The position numbers were made by a program, and so were the translations under genes. A DNA stretch of 64,000 nucleotides. Source: Vibrio variabilis (lineage in GTDB: Bacteria; Pseudomonadota; Gammaproteobacteria; Enterobacterales; Vibrionaceae). Shown one piece after another: positions 49,903 through 59,475 of the stretch. The DNA lies in the NCBI RefSeq assembly GCF_003263785.1, contig NZ_JYJK01000130.1, positions 62,001 to 126,000 of the forward strand. The letters run 5' to 3'. The notes under the pieces are model-generated. The model was not told the origin of the DNA, did not search any database, and saw only the letters and a program-made list of their open reading frames with translations. Within the stretch, counting starts at the first letter, position 1; each line of letters opens with the position of its first letter.

Positions 49903-50868
49903 ATGTTTGAAACGATTATTCTCATGCTTGATGCCACGCTGCGTGTGGCCACCCCACTTATCCTTGCCTCGCTTGCCGGTATGTTTTGCGAACGCTCGGG
50001 TATCGTTAATATTGCCCTAGAAGGTAAGCTTCTGGCGGCTGCGTTTGCGGGTGCTGCGACAGCGCATGTCACTGGCTCAGCTTGGCTCGGTCTGTTTGCA
50101 GGTGTTGGCGTATCGGTGTTACTTGCGCTGCTCCACGGCTTTGCTTCGATTACCCACAACGGCGATCAGGTGGTCAGTGGTATGGCTATCAACATCCTCG
50201 CTGCAGGCCTAACCATCACCCTTGGCCGTCACTGGTTCCAACAAGGTGGTCAGACACCAGCTCTATCGGGTGACGCGCGCTTTGCGCCTATCACCTTCCC
50301 TGGTGCTGATGCAGTAGCGGATGTGCCTGTGCTTGGTCTGCTCTATTCAGAGCTTATCAGTGGTCACTCGATTCTAGTCTACATGGTGGTCTTCATTGTC
50401 CCAGCTTGTTGGTACCTGCTGTTCAAAACGCGCTTTGGACTTCGTCTGCGTGCAGTAGGCGAGTCGCCATCAGCCGTTGATACCGCGGGTATCTCGGTGG
50501 TTCGTATGCGCTACGCTGCGGTCGCTATTTGTGGCGTCTTAGTGGGTATCGGTGGCGTTTACTTGTCAGTGGCACAAACGGCGCAGTTCATTCCTAACAT
50601 GAGTGCGGGTAAGGGCTATATGGCTCTAGCGGCGCTTATCTTTGGTAAGTGGCGTCCGTTTACCGCTATGGGTGCCTGTTTACTGTTTGGCTTCCTGGAT
50701 GCATTGGCGATTCGTATGCAAGGTGTATCGATTGGCGACTTCCCAATTCCTGTACAGGCAATTGAAGCGATTCCGTATGTGTTGACGGTGTTCTTGTTGG
50801 CTGGGTTTATTGGTAAGGCGGTGGCACCTAAGGCGATTGGGGTGCCTTATACTAAGGAGCGGGAGTAG
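49903..50868 (+). CDS. Nucleoside ABC transporter permease 2
   Basis: The second permease, 321 aa, starting at the ATG at 49903 after AAGGAG. It has about eight helices: the typical LIDATLRVATPLILASLAGMFCERSGIVNIALEG-type opening, RAVGESPSAVDTAGISV as the ATPase-facing loop, and the C-terminal VLTVFLLAGFIGKAVAPKAIG. It resembles NupQ. It is the last gene of the importer; a repeat region follows. Confidence 0.9.
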   Translation: MFETIILMLDATLRVATPLILASLAGMFCERSGIVNIALEGKLLAAAFAGAATAHVTGSAWLGLFAGVGVSVLLALLHGFASITHNGDQVVSGMAINILAAGLTITLGRHWFQQGGQTPALSGDARFAPITFPGADAVADVPVLGLLYSELISGHSILVYMVVFIVPACWYLLFKTRFGLRLRAVGESPSAVDTAGISVVRMRYAAVAICGVLVGIGGVYLSVAQTAQFIPNMSAGKGYMALAALIFGKWRPFTAMGACLLFGFLDALAIRMQGVSIGDFPIPVQAIEAIPYVLTVFLLAGFIGKAVAPKAIGVPYTKERE

Positions 50869-50890
50869 AGCGCTGCTAACGCTTCGCGTT

Positions 50891-51030
50891 TATCCCCTCT
50901 AACTCCCCCTTATTAAGGGGGAGAACCTCGGGCTCGCTCCTATCGTCGCATCGCTTAACAACTACAGTCAGGCGACGCGTTAGCGAGCCAGTAGTTCCTC
51001 CCCTTAATAAGGGGAGGCTAGGAGGGGTAG
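50891..51030. repeat. Inverted pair of GC-rich palindromic repeats (REP/MITE-like)
   Basis: Left arm 50891-50926 includes TATCCCCTCTAACTCCCCC then TTATTAAGGGGGAG. Right arm 50994-51030 holds CTCCCCTTAATAAGGGGAG, and its reverse complement begins CTACCCCTCCTAGCCTCCCC. The arms are about 70 bases apart and inner bases also pair (GGCTCGCT at 50931-50938 with AGCGAGCC at 50982-50989). Each arm is itself a palindrome. The whole can fold as a large hairpin. It sits between the importer genes and prfC and may be a multi-copy genomic repeat. No transposase is present. Confidence 0.65.
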
Positions 51031-51055
51031 GCTCTTAACTTCCGTACACACCAAA

Positions 51056-51083
51056 CAAAAAAGCCGCTCTCCCGAGCGGCTTT
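51056..51083 (-). terminator. Terminator of prfC
   Basis: On the minus strand AAGCCGCTC and GAGCGGCTT are followed by six T. Confidence 0.75.
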
Positions 51084-51102
51084 CCCATTCAATCAACCAG
51101 CA

Positions 51103-52691
51103 TTAATGCTCACGCGTCGCACGGAACTTAATATCCGGGAAACGCTCTTGCGCTAGGTTCAGGTTCACCATAGTCGGTGCAACATAGCTTAGGTTGTCGC
51201 CACCATCCAACGCTAGGTTGGTTTGGTTCTTACGCTTAAACTCTTCTAGCTTCTTATCATCGTCACACTCAATCCAGCGTGCTGTCGCTACGTTAACGCT
51301 CTCGTAGATTGCTTCAACGTTGTACTCAGACTTCAGACGCGCCACAACCACGTCAAACTGAAGCACACCAACCGCACCAACGATCAGATCGTTGTTTTGT
51401 AGTGGACGGAATACCTGTACAGCGCCTTCTTCTGATAGCTGAACCAGACCTTTTAGTAGCTGCTTCTGCTTCAATGGATCTTTTAGGCGGATACGACGGA
51501 ATAGCTCCGGAGCGAAGTTTGGAATACCAGAGAACTTCAGGGATTCACCTTGAGTGAAGGTATCACCAATCTGGATAGTGCCGTGGTTGTGCAAACCGAT
51601 AATGTCACCCGCGTACGCATTTTCTGCGCGCGCACGGTCACCCGCCATAAAGGTGACTGCGTCAGAGATGCTGACGTTTTTACCAGTACGAACGTGGTTC
51701 ATCTTCATACCTTGCTTGTAGGTACCCGATACGATGCGCATGAAGGCGATACGGTCACGGTGTTTAGGATCCATGTTTGCTTGGATCTTGAACACGAAAC
51801 CAGAGAACTTGTCTTCTGTTGCTTCAACGTCACGCTCATTCGCTTGACGTGTTTGTGGCGCTGGCGCCACTTAGTCAGACCATCTAGCATGTGGTCAACA
51901 CCGAAGTTACCAAGTGCGGTACCGAAGTAAACTGGTGTTAATTCACCTTTTAGGAATGACTCAAGATCAAACTCAGGGCATGCGCCCATTACTAGCTCAA
52001 GCTCTTCACGTACACTTTCAGCAAGATCAGCGCCTACAGCTTCATCAAGATCTGGGTTATCAAGACCTTTGATGATGCGTACTTCTTGGATTTCGTGACC
52101 GTGGCCAGATTCATAAAGAATCGTTTCGTCACGGTGGATGTGATAGACACCCTTAAACTCTTTACCACAACCAATTGGCCAAGAGATTGGCGCACACATC
52201 ATGCCCAGTTCGCTTTCTACTTCGTCCAATACTTCCATTGGGTCACGAACGTCACGGTCGAGTTTGTTCATGAAGGTAACGATAGGCGTATCGCGAAGAC
52301 GGGTAACTTCCATTAGCTTACGAGTACGATCCTCGACACCTTTCGCAGCATCGATAACCATCAAGCAAGAGTCAACCGCCGTCAGTGTACGATAGGTATC
52401 TTCCGAGAAGTCTTCGTGTCCCGGGGTATCGAGAAGGTTAACCAAGCAGTCGTTGTATGGAAACTGCATCACGGAAGTTGTTACCGAGATACCACGCTCT
52501 TTTTCCATTTCCATCCAGTCCGATTTCGCGTGCTGTGCACTGCCACGGCCTTTTACTGTACCTGCTTTCTGAATCGCGTTTCCGAATAACAGTACTTTTT
52601 CAGTAATGGTGGTTTTACCCGCATCCGGGTGAGAGATGATCGCAAACGTTCTACGCTTAGAAACTTGTTGCAAAAATTGAGGATTTGACAT
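51103..52691 (-). CDS. prfC: Peptide chain release factor 3 (frameshifted)
   Basis: RF3 is a GTPase that recycles RF1 and RF2 from the ribosome. The G motifs are ISHPDAGKTTITE, DTPGHEDFSEDT and FMNKLDRDVRDP. The ATG at 52689-52691 (MSNPQFLQQVSKRRTFAIIS) begins the protein. The frame breaks at 51867-51868: GLTKW then another frame reading APAPQTRQANERDVEATEDKFSGFVFKIQAN. Adding one base (CCC for CC on the plus strand) restores it. The repaired 529 aa equals E. coli RF3. Confidence 0.94.
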
Positions 52692-53020
52692 GAATCTCGA
52701 TCTTCTTGATTTGTAGAATAGCGTTTGAAGGCATTGACCCAACCACTACTCGAAGGCGTCGAAAAAATAATGGGCGCTATTTTCACCGATCTAGCTTTGA
52801 TTCTCAATCACTAGTTTCCCTCAAACTGCCTTAGTCAGCTATATCACTTAGTAACTTACTGCCTCTCTTTAGGTAACAACGAGTTACACACTGCTTAACG
52901 TCAAGCGACTTACCTATACTACTTTCCGCTACTTGAGTTTCGATAGCTAAATGCATGGTTCATGGGTTTAGCTATCGTAATTTCACTTTGGCCTCAGTGC
53001 CCTCAATTTTGGAAAATATC
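52692..53020. other. Spacer between prfC and the MFS gene
   Basis: About 329 bases between divergent genes. An in-frame GTG/ATG upstream of the MFS start has no support. No regulatory site was recognised. Confidence 0.35.
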
Positions 53021-54198
53021 ATGAAAACCTTTAAACCTTGGTACATCGCTCAGATGTCAATTGGTATTGTGCAATGGGTAGGCATTGCTTTATTGCTCAC
53101 ACCACTCATTATCGAACGTACTGGCAGTGGCGCGCTCATGGGTAGTGTCATGTCATTGATTGGTCTATTTGGCATCAGTGCCCCTCTCATTGGTTGGCTT
53201 GCTGACAAATATGGCATTCACCGTCAGATGCAGAAAGTTGCCCTCTTTTCACACCTGCTATCCTTGGTACTGCTTTATTTCGCGCAAACTGAAACTTATA
53301 CCTATCTACTTGTCGGTCTTAGTATTGGGGTAGGTACTGTTTCATTGTTGGTTCTCAACCCAACGTTTGTTCTCAATTCAACACCAGAAAAAGAGCAGGC
53401 ACGCAGCCTTAGCCGACTGTTCCAATTTCAATTTTTGGGTATTGTTATTGCCGGAACCCTACTGGGCACAGTGAGCCTACTAGGTTGGAGTAACGAGCAA
53501 AAACTTCTCATGCTAATCGCGTTAGTGTGTGTCTCAATCCTCACTGTGTTTGTCTCACCGCCACCTAAAGTACAGGTATCTGCGCTCGACGAAGTGCCTC
53601 AAAGTGATTCACCGGCAGAGAGCTCGAACAAGCAAAACACCACAGCGTTTGTGCTTTTTCTTGCGACCGTGTTCGTTTCAATGTTCACATCGAGCAACTT
53701 AATGGAAACAGGTCCCCTTGTTATTAAAGAGGTCTTTAGTGTGGATCTTGGACACTCGGCGTTTGGGCTTGCTGGCTCTGCGGTACTGACCATGTTATTG
53801 CTCGAACCTGCGGGTCGATTAGCAGAAAAAAACAGCCCATACTTAATTTGGATGGTCGCACTAGGTTGCTACGCTGTGACGGCTATTGGCCTCTGGCTGG
53901 CTATTGGCACCAATGTTCCTAACGTATTGCCTATCTTACTCATCGTACTGCTAATGCAAGCTATCTCATGGTTCGACATGGTGATCCCGCGATTGCCGAT
54001 GAACTGAGCCCGAGCACTCCCGCACTGACACAGGGCATTTTGATGTTTGCTATGGCATTTGGTTTTGGGGTCGGTACTTTTATTGCTGGACAACTGATTG
54101 ACGTGGGTGGCTTTGTCTCGGTTGTCGATTACTGCGCTGCAAGCATTATCGTGACGCTAGTATTTGCCTTTGCAACGTTACTGTTTAAACGTAAATAG
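53021..54198 (+). CDS. MFS transporter (frameshifted)
   Basis: A major facilitator with about twelve helices. It starts at the ATG at 53021 (MKTFKPWYIAQMSIGIVQWV), and has the loop GWLADKYGIHRQ. The frame ends at 54007 within MVIPRLPMN. Adding one base at 53986-53990 gives MVIPAIADELSPSTPALTQG and continues to 54198, making about 392 aa. The substrate is unknown. It begins the variable segment between prfC and rimI. Confidence 0.8.
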
Positions 54199-54213
54199 CA
54201 CCAAGTCAAAACT

Positions 54214-54243
54214 AAAGAGCTGGACTAGTACTCCAGCTCTTTT
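54214..54243. terminator. Bidirectional terminator after the MFS gene
   Basis: AAAGAGCTGGA and TCCAGCTCTTT with a seven-base loop. The Omp85-like gene converges on it. Confidence 0.75.
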
Positions 54244-54253
54244 CTATTTTACG

Positions 54254-55390
54254 CTACAACTGCCAAGCATGACCGACGGTAATATAGTACGCCCACTCTT
54301 CTGGACCTTTCGCTGCATCGACACCCACTCTCATATTCAGTTGGCGCGCCACTAAATAGCGAAAACCGCCACCAACAACGCTTTGATACTCCGCATCAGA
54401 AAAACTCTGACCATCCTCAACCGCTTTGCCCGTTCCGGTAAACCCAACAATCGACCAACGCGGCGTCACATCATAACGAGCTTCAAGCTCAGCCAATGCC
54501 ATATCTTGGCCTTGGTAGCGCATCGCGGCGATACCACGCATGTTAATAAATGGCCGCGCATAGTATGGCGCATCGTCACTCACCGTTTGATAGTCGCCAC
54601 GCACACCGATGATGAGGTCATCTCGCACAGGCGCAAAGTAATTCACCTGAGCTCGCGCTTTTTGGTAATCCACATCGCCGCCAAAGGCTTTATTGTGAAA
54701 ATCCGTACTGAACTTCGCTTTTAGGCCATCATTGGGTGTGAAGATGGTGTCGCGACTGTCGTAAGTCACTTTTAACTCGACACCCGCGTCTTCGAGATCA
54801 AAATCAATCGGTCGAATACCTGGAATAGCATTGCCAATATCAAAGGTACTTTTTGAAGAAAGAAGTGAGTATTTGGCACCAACAAACCAATTACTGCCGG
54901 CAATCCGATAATCGATGTCCTGCATAAAATAGAGTCCATCGATATTGAAATCGAACGGCACGTCGCCCTCGTAATACTTCAGATTAAAAGACCCGTAAAA
55001 CAGGCCGCCTTGGTAGCGCCACGTATCTTCCTGCCAAGAGCCAAAATGAAATGCACCTGTGAGCCAAGAGCCATTTTCGGTTCCCGCGGCTGCTACCGCT
55101 GTTACGCTAGGTGGCAATCCGACCACTTCATCGGGGTTTTCTTCACGAAGCTGCTTGCGCTTTTCAGACTCATGGAAAAACATCAATGCAGCGCCACCAC
55201 CGACACCGACCGCAGGATCGGTGATAATGATAGGTACCGGCATAAAGCCAATGGCATTGTCCAACACCCATTGACTGGCATCGAACATACCGTCTTTAGG
55301 ATCGATGAATTGCTGCATCGCAGTTGCGCTATAAGACACACTCAAAAGTGACAACGCCGTCAGTAACTTCTTACATCTTGTCTTTTCCAT
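54254..55390 (-). CDS. BamA/TamA-like (Omp85-type) outer membrane barrel protein
   Basis: A 378-aa exported protein with a signal peptide starting MEKTRCKKLLTALSLLSVSYS. The barrel region has KVTYDSRDTIFTPNDGLKAKF and RARAQVNYFAPVRDDLIIGVRGDYQ-type sequence (here KARAQVNYFAP), as in the surface-antigen domain of BamA/TamA. There is little N-terminal POTRA-like sequence. The last residues GHAWQL are compatible with a beta-barrel end. I use the ATG at 55388-55390 after GGGGG. It is divergent from the first TPR gene by 146 bases. Its cargo is unknown. Confidence 0.72.
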   Translation of the reverse strand: MEKTRCKKLLTALSLLSVSYSATAMQQFIDPKDGMFDASQWVLDNAIGFMPVPIIITDPAVGVGGGAALMFFHESEKRKQLREENPDEVVGLPPSVTAVAAAGTENGSWLTGAFHFGSWQEDTWRYQGGLFYGSFNLKYYEGDVPFDFNIDGLYFMQDIDYRIAGSNWFVGAKYSLLSSKSTFDIGNAIPGIRPIDFDLEDAGVELKVTYDSRDTIFTPNDGLKAKFSTDFHNKAFGGDVDYQKARAQVNYFAPVRDDLIIGVRGDYQTVSDDAPYYARPFINMRGIAAMRYQGQDMALAELEARYDVTPRWSIVGFTGTGKAVEDGQSFSDAEYQSVVGGGFRYLVARQLNMRVGVDAAKGPEEWAYYITVGHAWQL

Positions 55391-55536
55391 GACAACCCCC
55401 ATAGAACAACTTATCAAAAATCCAATATACATATGAATAGTTACACAATAAGTATTTTTAGGTAACAAAAAAACTGCTAGGGTGTAACCCAATGTAAGTA
55501 TTGTTAGCGAATTTTTCTCAGGAGGAGGAACTTCAG

Positions 55537-57111
55537 ATGACCGCAACGATCCGTCTTGCTACACCTTCGCTTAACGCCTCACGCGTCCCTGAAGATATCT
55601 TAGCAATCCTTGACAAAATGCAGGGATGCCGCGGTTTTCGCTCCACTAAATGGCCAAATAAGATCCTTAACTACCTGATAAATAGTTACTTCAACGATCC
55701 GACCCAAAAGATACAGCAGTACGATCTCGCGTTTGATGTGTTTGGTAAAACTGCCGACTTCGATCCTTCCCATGATCCATTGGTTCGCATTCACATGGGA
55801 AGATTGCGCCGCACATTAGAGGTGTACTATCAAAATGAGGGGCAAAGCGATCCTCTTCGATTGACGGTACCTACAGGTCAATACAATCTGCATATTGAGA
55901 CTTCAACATCAGACGAGTCTGACAGTACCTCTAGAGAGAGTATTGAAAACAAAGCTGCTAATAAAGAGTCCAGCATCCCTTCCGTTTCGGTTATCGTTAA
56001 CAATGAAAGCTACGATTTTTTGGCGAAGCTGCTTTGTACAGCGCTGCACCCCTTCACTACCCTAAATGTGGCACCTTTTGGTCAGCGACAAAACACTCGC
56101 TATACCATTGATCTTACGCTGAATAAAACCAGCCACGAGCGCGGCATCTTGCTGGCAAGCTTGAATGACAATCTAAATCAGCGTCAGTTGTGGTCGCAGA
56201 GTTTTCAGCTCCAAATGAGCAACGTGTTCGATAATGTTGAACTTAAAATCAACAAGATTGCCAACCAAATCGCGGATGAAATGGGGGTTATTGCGACGCT
56301 TACCCATCGCCACTCACACCTCAATAGCGAAGCGTTTACACTTGGTATGTCACTGAGTCCTCTTATGGACAACCCAAGAACCATTGAGCAATTTACCCAG
56401 CGTTTAAACCACTACATTCCCGCACCTACCAATTGCTCGATGTCAAAAGCAAGGCAAAGCATCGTAGCGCTGGATGCGTTTACCTTAAATACACCACTTG
56501 CAGACAGCTACTATATTTTAGCCTACAACCTAGCGCAGCAAGCCATCGATGCTGACCCGCAATGCATTTACGCACAAATGGCGATGTGCTACTTGTCTCT
56601 CGTTAACCGAGACATTGAAGACTTACAAAGCAACGCTAGGCAGCTCCTTGAGAGCAAACCTCACTCTGCATTTGCCAACATGGTAAGCGGATTTTGGCTC
56701 TATCTAAGTGGTGCAGAAAATGAAGGGTTAAGACTCCTTGACTATGGGGCGACACTCAATCCCCACTACCCTTCTTGGCTAAATATGGCTTACTTTATCG
56801 ATAGCTATCGAAACAGCAACTACCGCAACGCCTATCAGATAGCTAAAACCATCGACAGCCAAAACCTCTACTTAGGGTCTATGATGCGAGCAATCAGCTG
56901 TACTAAGCTGAATAAGCGCCGTTTTGCTCTGATTGAAATGCAAAAACTCGAATCCATCGACAAAAACTTAGCTGCCAATATTGAACAGCTACTAAGCCAA
57001 TACTTGCTCGATGACGACTTAGTACAGACCATGAGCCAGGATTTACGCTTGGCACTAAAGCACTACAAACACAGCCAGCTGTCGAATGAACGCTTAATGC
57101 TAGTAAAGTGA
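55537..57111 (+). CDS. TPR-type protein with the adenylate-cyclase-associated N-terminal domain, copy 1
   Basis: A 524-aa soluble protein with a strong ribosome site (AGGAGGAGG). Residues 15-115 (including YDLAFDVFGKTADFDPSHDPLVRIHMGRLRRTLEVYY) match the N-terminal domain seen in class III adenylate cyclase-like and TolB/TPR proteins. The middle is diverged, and helical repeats follow from about residue 330 (AQQAIDADPQCIYAQMAMCYL). No cyclase catalytic domain is present. It is clearly paralogous to the next gene but much more diverged. Its function is unknown. Confidence 0.7.
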   Translation: MTATIRLATPSLNASRVPEDILAILDKMQGCRGFRSTKWPNKILNYLINSYFNDPTQKIQQYDLAFDVFGKTADFDPSHDPLVRIHMGRLRRTLEVYYQNEGQSDPLRLTVPTGQYNLHIETSTSDESDSTSRESIENKAANKESSIPSVSVIVNNESYDFLAKLLCTALHPFTTLNVAPFGQRQNTRYTIDLTLNKTSHERGILLASLNDNLNQRQLWSQSFQLQMSNVFDNVELKINKIANQIADEMGVIATLTHRHSHLNSEAFTLGMSLSPLMDNPRTIEQFTQRLNHYIPAPTNCSMSKARQSIVALDAFTLNTPLADSYYILAYNLAQQAIDADPQCIYAQMAMCYLSLVNRDIEDLQSNARQLLESKPHSAFANMVSGFWLYLSGAENEGLRLLDYGATLNPHYPSWLNMAYFIDSYRNSNYRNAYQIAKTIDSQNLYLGSMMRAISCTKLNKRRFALIEMQKLESIDKNLAANIEQLLSQYLLDDDLVQTMSQDLRLALKHYKHSQLSNERLMLVK

Positions 57112-57274
57112 TAAGTGGGCTAATCAAGCAAAGCTCTACTATAGTTATCGATGATAAGTGACTGGTTTTGAGTAGCATTTTCATAGCATGCGTCACTATT
57201 TTCTGCGCCAGTCAGCAACGAAGATGAGTTTTTAGCTAAGAAGTGAACTCGTTACTATTTTTCAATGTCCTAAA

Positions 57275-58936
57275 GTGGCAAAATACTCAGATCCTACAAA
57301 AAGAGAGTCAGAAACGGTGTCAGAACAAGCTCCATTAGATATTCGAATCGAAGAAAATCAAACCCGTGTGAAAGATCAACTTAATCGTATTCTTTCCAGT
57401 AAGGCGTTCGACCAAAGCCCGAAGATGAAGCAGTTACTCTCTTTCGTCGTCGAACAGACTTTGGCGGGCAATGGAGATCGACTCAAGCAGTTCACCATCG
57501 CGACTGAAGTGTTTGATCGTGATGCTGACTTTGATCACCAAGCTGACCCTATTGTACGTATTCAAGCTGGGCGTGTTCGCCGCACACTTGAAACCTATTA
57601 CCTGACGGAAGGGGTGAACGACCCGTTAGTTCTATCGATCCCTAAAGGCCGTTATAGCCCGATTTTCACCCCGCAGATCCCTCAAGCGGCACGTCAATCA
57701 ACCACGCTAGCCCAAATGGTGGGTGATACCAATAAGGCGCTCAACCCAACTCTGACTGTACTGCCGTTTTTATCACTCTCCGATGATGCGGAGAAGCGCT
57801 TCTTCGCCGAAGGTTTTGGTGAGGAGCTTGCCACTGAGCTCGCTCGTTTTGACATGCTTAAAGTGGTGTCAATGCACGCGCTGGGCGACACCAATATCGA
57901 TCCTCGCACCTCTGCCGACGTGAAAGGTCTGGGTGAAAAACTGAATGTCTCATTCATCACCTCAGGTACGATGCAAGCCCTTGGCAACAAGGTACGCATT
58001 TACGCTAAGCTATATCGCACTGACAGCGGGGAGCAAGTCTGGGCTGAGAAGTACACCTGCGATTTAGCCACCGACGATCTGTTCTCTGTTCAAGATGACA
58101 TCATTGCTGAAATCGTCGCTGAGCTTGCTTCAAGCTTTGGCATTATCCACCGTGAGATCTACGCCAGCTGCAATCAGAAAAAGATTGAGCATCTGTCGAC
58201 GTACGAAGCAACCTTACGCTATCGACACTATCTCATGACGCTAACCGAAGATACCCACCTGCAAGCCATGCAGGCACTACTAAGTGCGGTACAAAACGAA
58301 CCGGATATTGCCCTGCTGCATGCGATGCTCGCTGTGCTCTATTTCGATGCCGAAATGCTCGGCATGGGTCAGGTCGACAATGCGGTAGAAACCGGTCTGA
58401 ATCACGCCCGTCGTGCCGTGGAGCTTGAGCCAAGCAACCAAGAAGCCCAAATGGCGATGCTGATGGCGTATCAGCTAAAAGACGATGTCAGCGGCATTAT
58501 CGAAACCGTTGATAAAGTGCTCGCGATCAACCCGAATGCCGCCTATCAAATTGGCCTATGTGGCTGGGCATTGTGCATGGCGGGAGAGTTTGAACGCGGC
58601 CTTGAGCTTCTAGAAAACTCCAAAGCGCTTAACCCATTCCGTCCACCGTGGTTCTCACTGGTTTCTGTGGTGCACAAAATCATGCAAGACGACTTTGACG
58701 GCGCGGAAAAGTCTATTAGCAAACTGTCACTACGCCGCCTATTCTGGGTGCCTATGCTAAAAGCGGTCATTCAAGTCTACAAAGGCGAATTCAAACAAGC
58801 GCAAGCCAGCTACAAAGAGATGCTGCAAATCCGTCCTGATTTTGAAGGCAATGAAGAGCGCTACCTAGCGCGTTTATCTCCAGCCCTGCGATTAAGAACA
58901 AGTTACTTGAAGGGCTTGCTCGTTTGTAAGCCATAA
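57275..58936 (+). CDS. TPR-type protein with the adenylate-cyclase-associated N-terminal domain, copy 2
   Basis: A 553-aa paralog of the previous gene. The N-terminal domain RILSSKAFDQSPKMKQLLSFVVEQ...FDHQADPIVRIQAGRVRRTLETYY and LSIPKGRYSPIF is close to the family consensus. Next comes a TolB/FlgO-like segment, TVLPFLSLSDDAEKRFFAEGFGEELATEL, with VSFITSGTMQALGNKVRIYAKL and SGEQVWAEKY. TPR-like repeats follow (ARRAVELEPSNQEAQMAMLMAY). There is no cyclase domain. I use the GTG at 57275; a GTG at 57317 is an alternative start. Probably a regulator or scaffold. Confidence 0.72.
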   Translation: MAKYSDPTKRESETVSEQAPLDIRIEENQTRVKDQLNRILSSKAFDQSPKMKQLLSFVVEQTLAGNGDRLKQFTIATEVFDRDADFDHQADPIVRIQAGRVRRTLETYYLTEGVNDPLVLSIPKGRYSPIFTPQIPQAARQSTTLAQMVGDTNKALNPTLTVLPFLSLSDDAEKRFFAEGFGEELATELARFDMLKVVSMHALGDTNIDPRTSADVKGLGEKLNVSFITSGTMQALGNKVRIYAKLYRTDSGEQVWAEKYTCDLATDDLFSVQDDIIAEIVAELASSFGIIHREIYASCNQKKIEHLSTYEATLRYRHYLMTLTEDTHLQAMQALLSAVQNEPDIALLHAMLAVLYFDAEMLGMGQVDNAVETGLNHARRAVELEPSNQEAQMAMLMAYQLKDDVSGIIETVDKVLAINPNAAYQIGLCGWALCMAGEFERGLELLENSKALNPFRPPWFSLVSVVHKIMQDDFDGAEKSISKLSLRRLFWVPMLKAVIQVYKGEFKQAQASYKEMLQIRPDFEGNEERYLARLSPALRLRTSYLKGLLVCKP

Positions 58937-58955
58937 AAAGAAAGTAGTAGATAGC

Positions 58956-58982
58956 AAAAGAGAGCCAAACGGCTCTCTTTTT
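58956..58982. terminator. Bidirectional terminator after the second TPR gene
   Basis: AAAAGAGAGCC, loop AAAC, GGCTCTCTTTTT. Confidence 0.8.
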
Positions 58983-59017
58983 AGTTTAGGTTTCATAGGT
59001 GTCCGATTCAGTGAGAA

Positions 59018-59466
59018 CTAGTAGTCGTAGATATCATCGTCGTACGCCTCTTCAAGATAGTCCTCTTCGATTTGCTCCTCGACTATCTCTTCCGCGATGT
59101 ACTCTTCTTCGATGATCTCTTCCGCCACCACTTCCTCAGCAATGTACTCTTCTTCGATATACTCTTCGGCTAAGTATTCTTCTGCAATGTACTCATCTTC
59201 AATGATCACATCGGTCGCCACTTCGCACTCAGCTTCATAGTAAGCGCCATCAATTGCACCGCCAACGGCACCAGCGCCGCCGCCAATCAAGCTCCGGTTT
59301 TCGCACCATCACTGCCATCAACAATACCGCCAACAATCGCACCTGTAACCGCACCATCGACGGCACCGACGACAGCACCTTCCGCTTCTTGATCGCAGTA
59401 GTAACCAAAGCTCATTGAGCTTAGCATCATCAAACAGGCACCAATAATTAGACTTAATTTGTTCAT
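59018..59466 (-). CDS. Exported glycine-zipper protein with acidic EEYIA pentapeptide tail (frameshifted)
   Basis: From the ATG at 59464-59466 the sequence reads MNKLSLIIGACLMMLSSMSFG (signal peptide), then YYCDQEAEGAVVGAVDGAVTG, a glycine-zipper run. The frame stops at about 59289; adding one A (T on the coding strand) at 59290-59291 gives GAKTGALIGGGAGAVGGAIDG and a second zipper run. The tail from about residue 90 is built of near-perfect five-residue units such as EEYIA, EEYLA, EEYIE, EEVVA and EEIIE, ending in YDDDIYDY. It is strongly acidic. Total about 149 aa. No family was recognised. Probably periplasmic or outer-membrane anchored. Confidence 0.68.
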
Positions 59467-59475
59467 TTTACTCTC

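Noticed and set aside
51860..51875. Programmed frameshift in prfC
   Set aside because: No slippery heptamer or downstream structure typical of programmed shifting; the many similar breaks in other genes fit base loss better.
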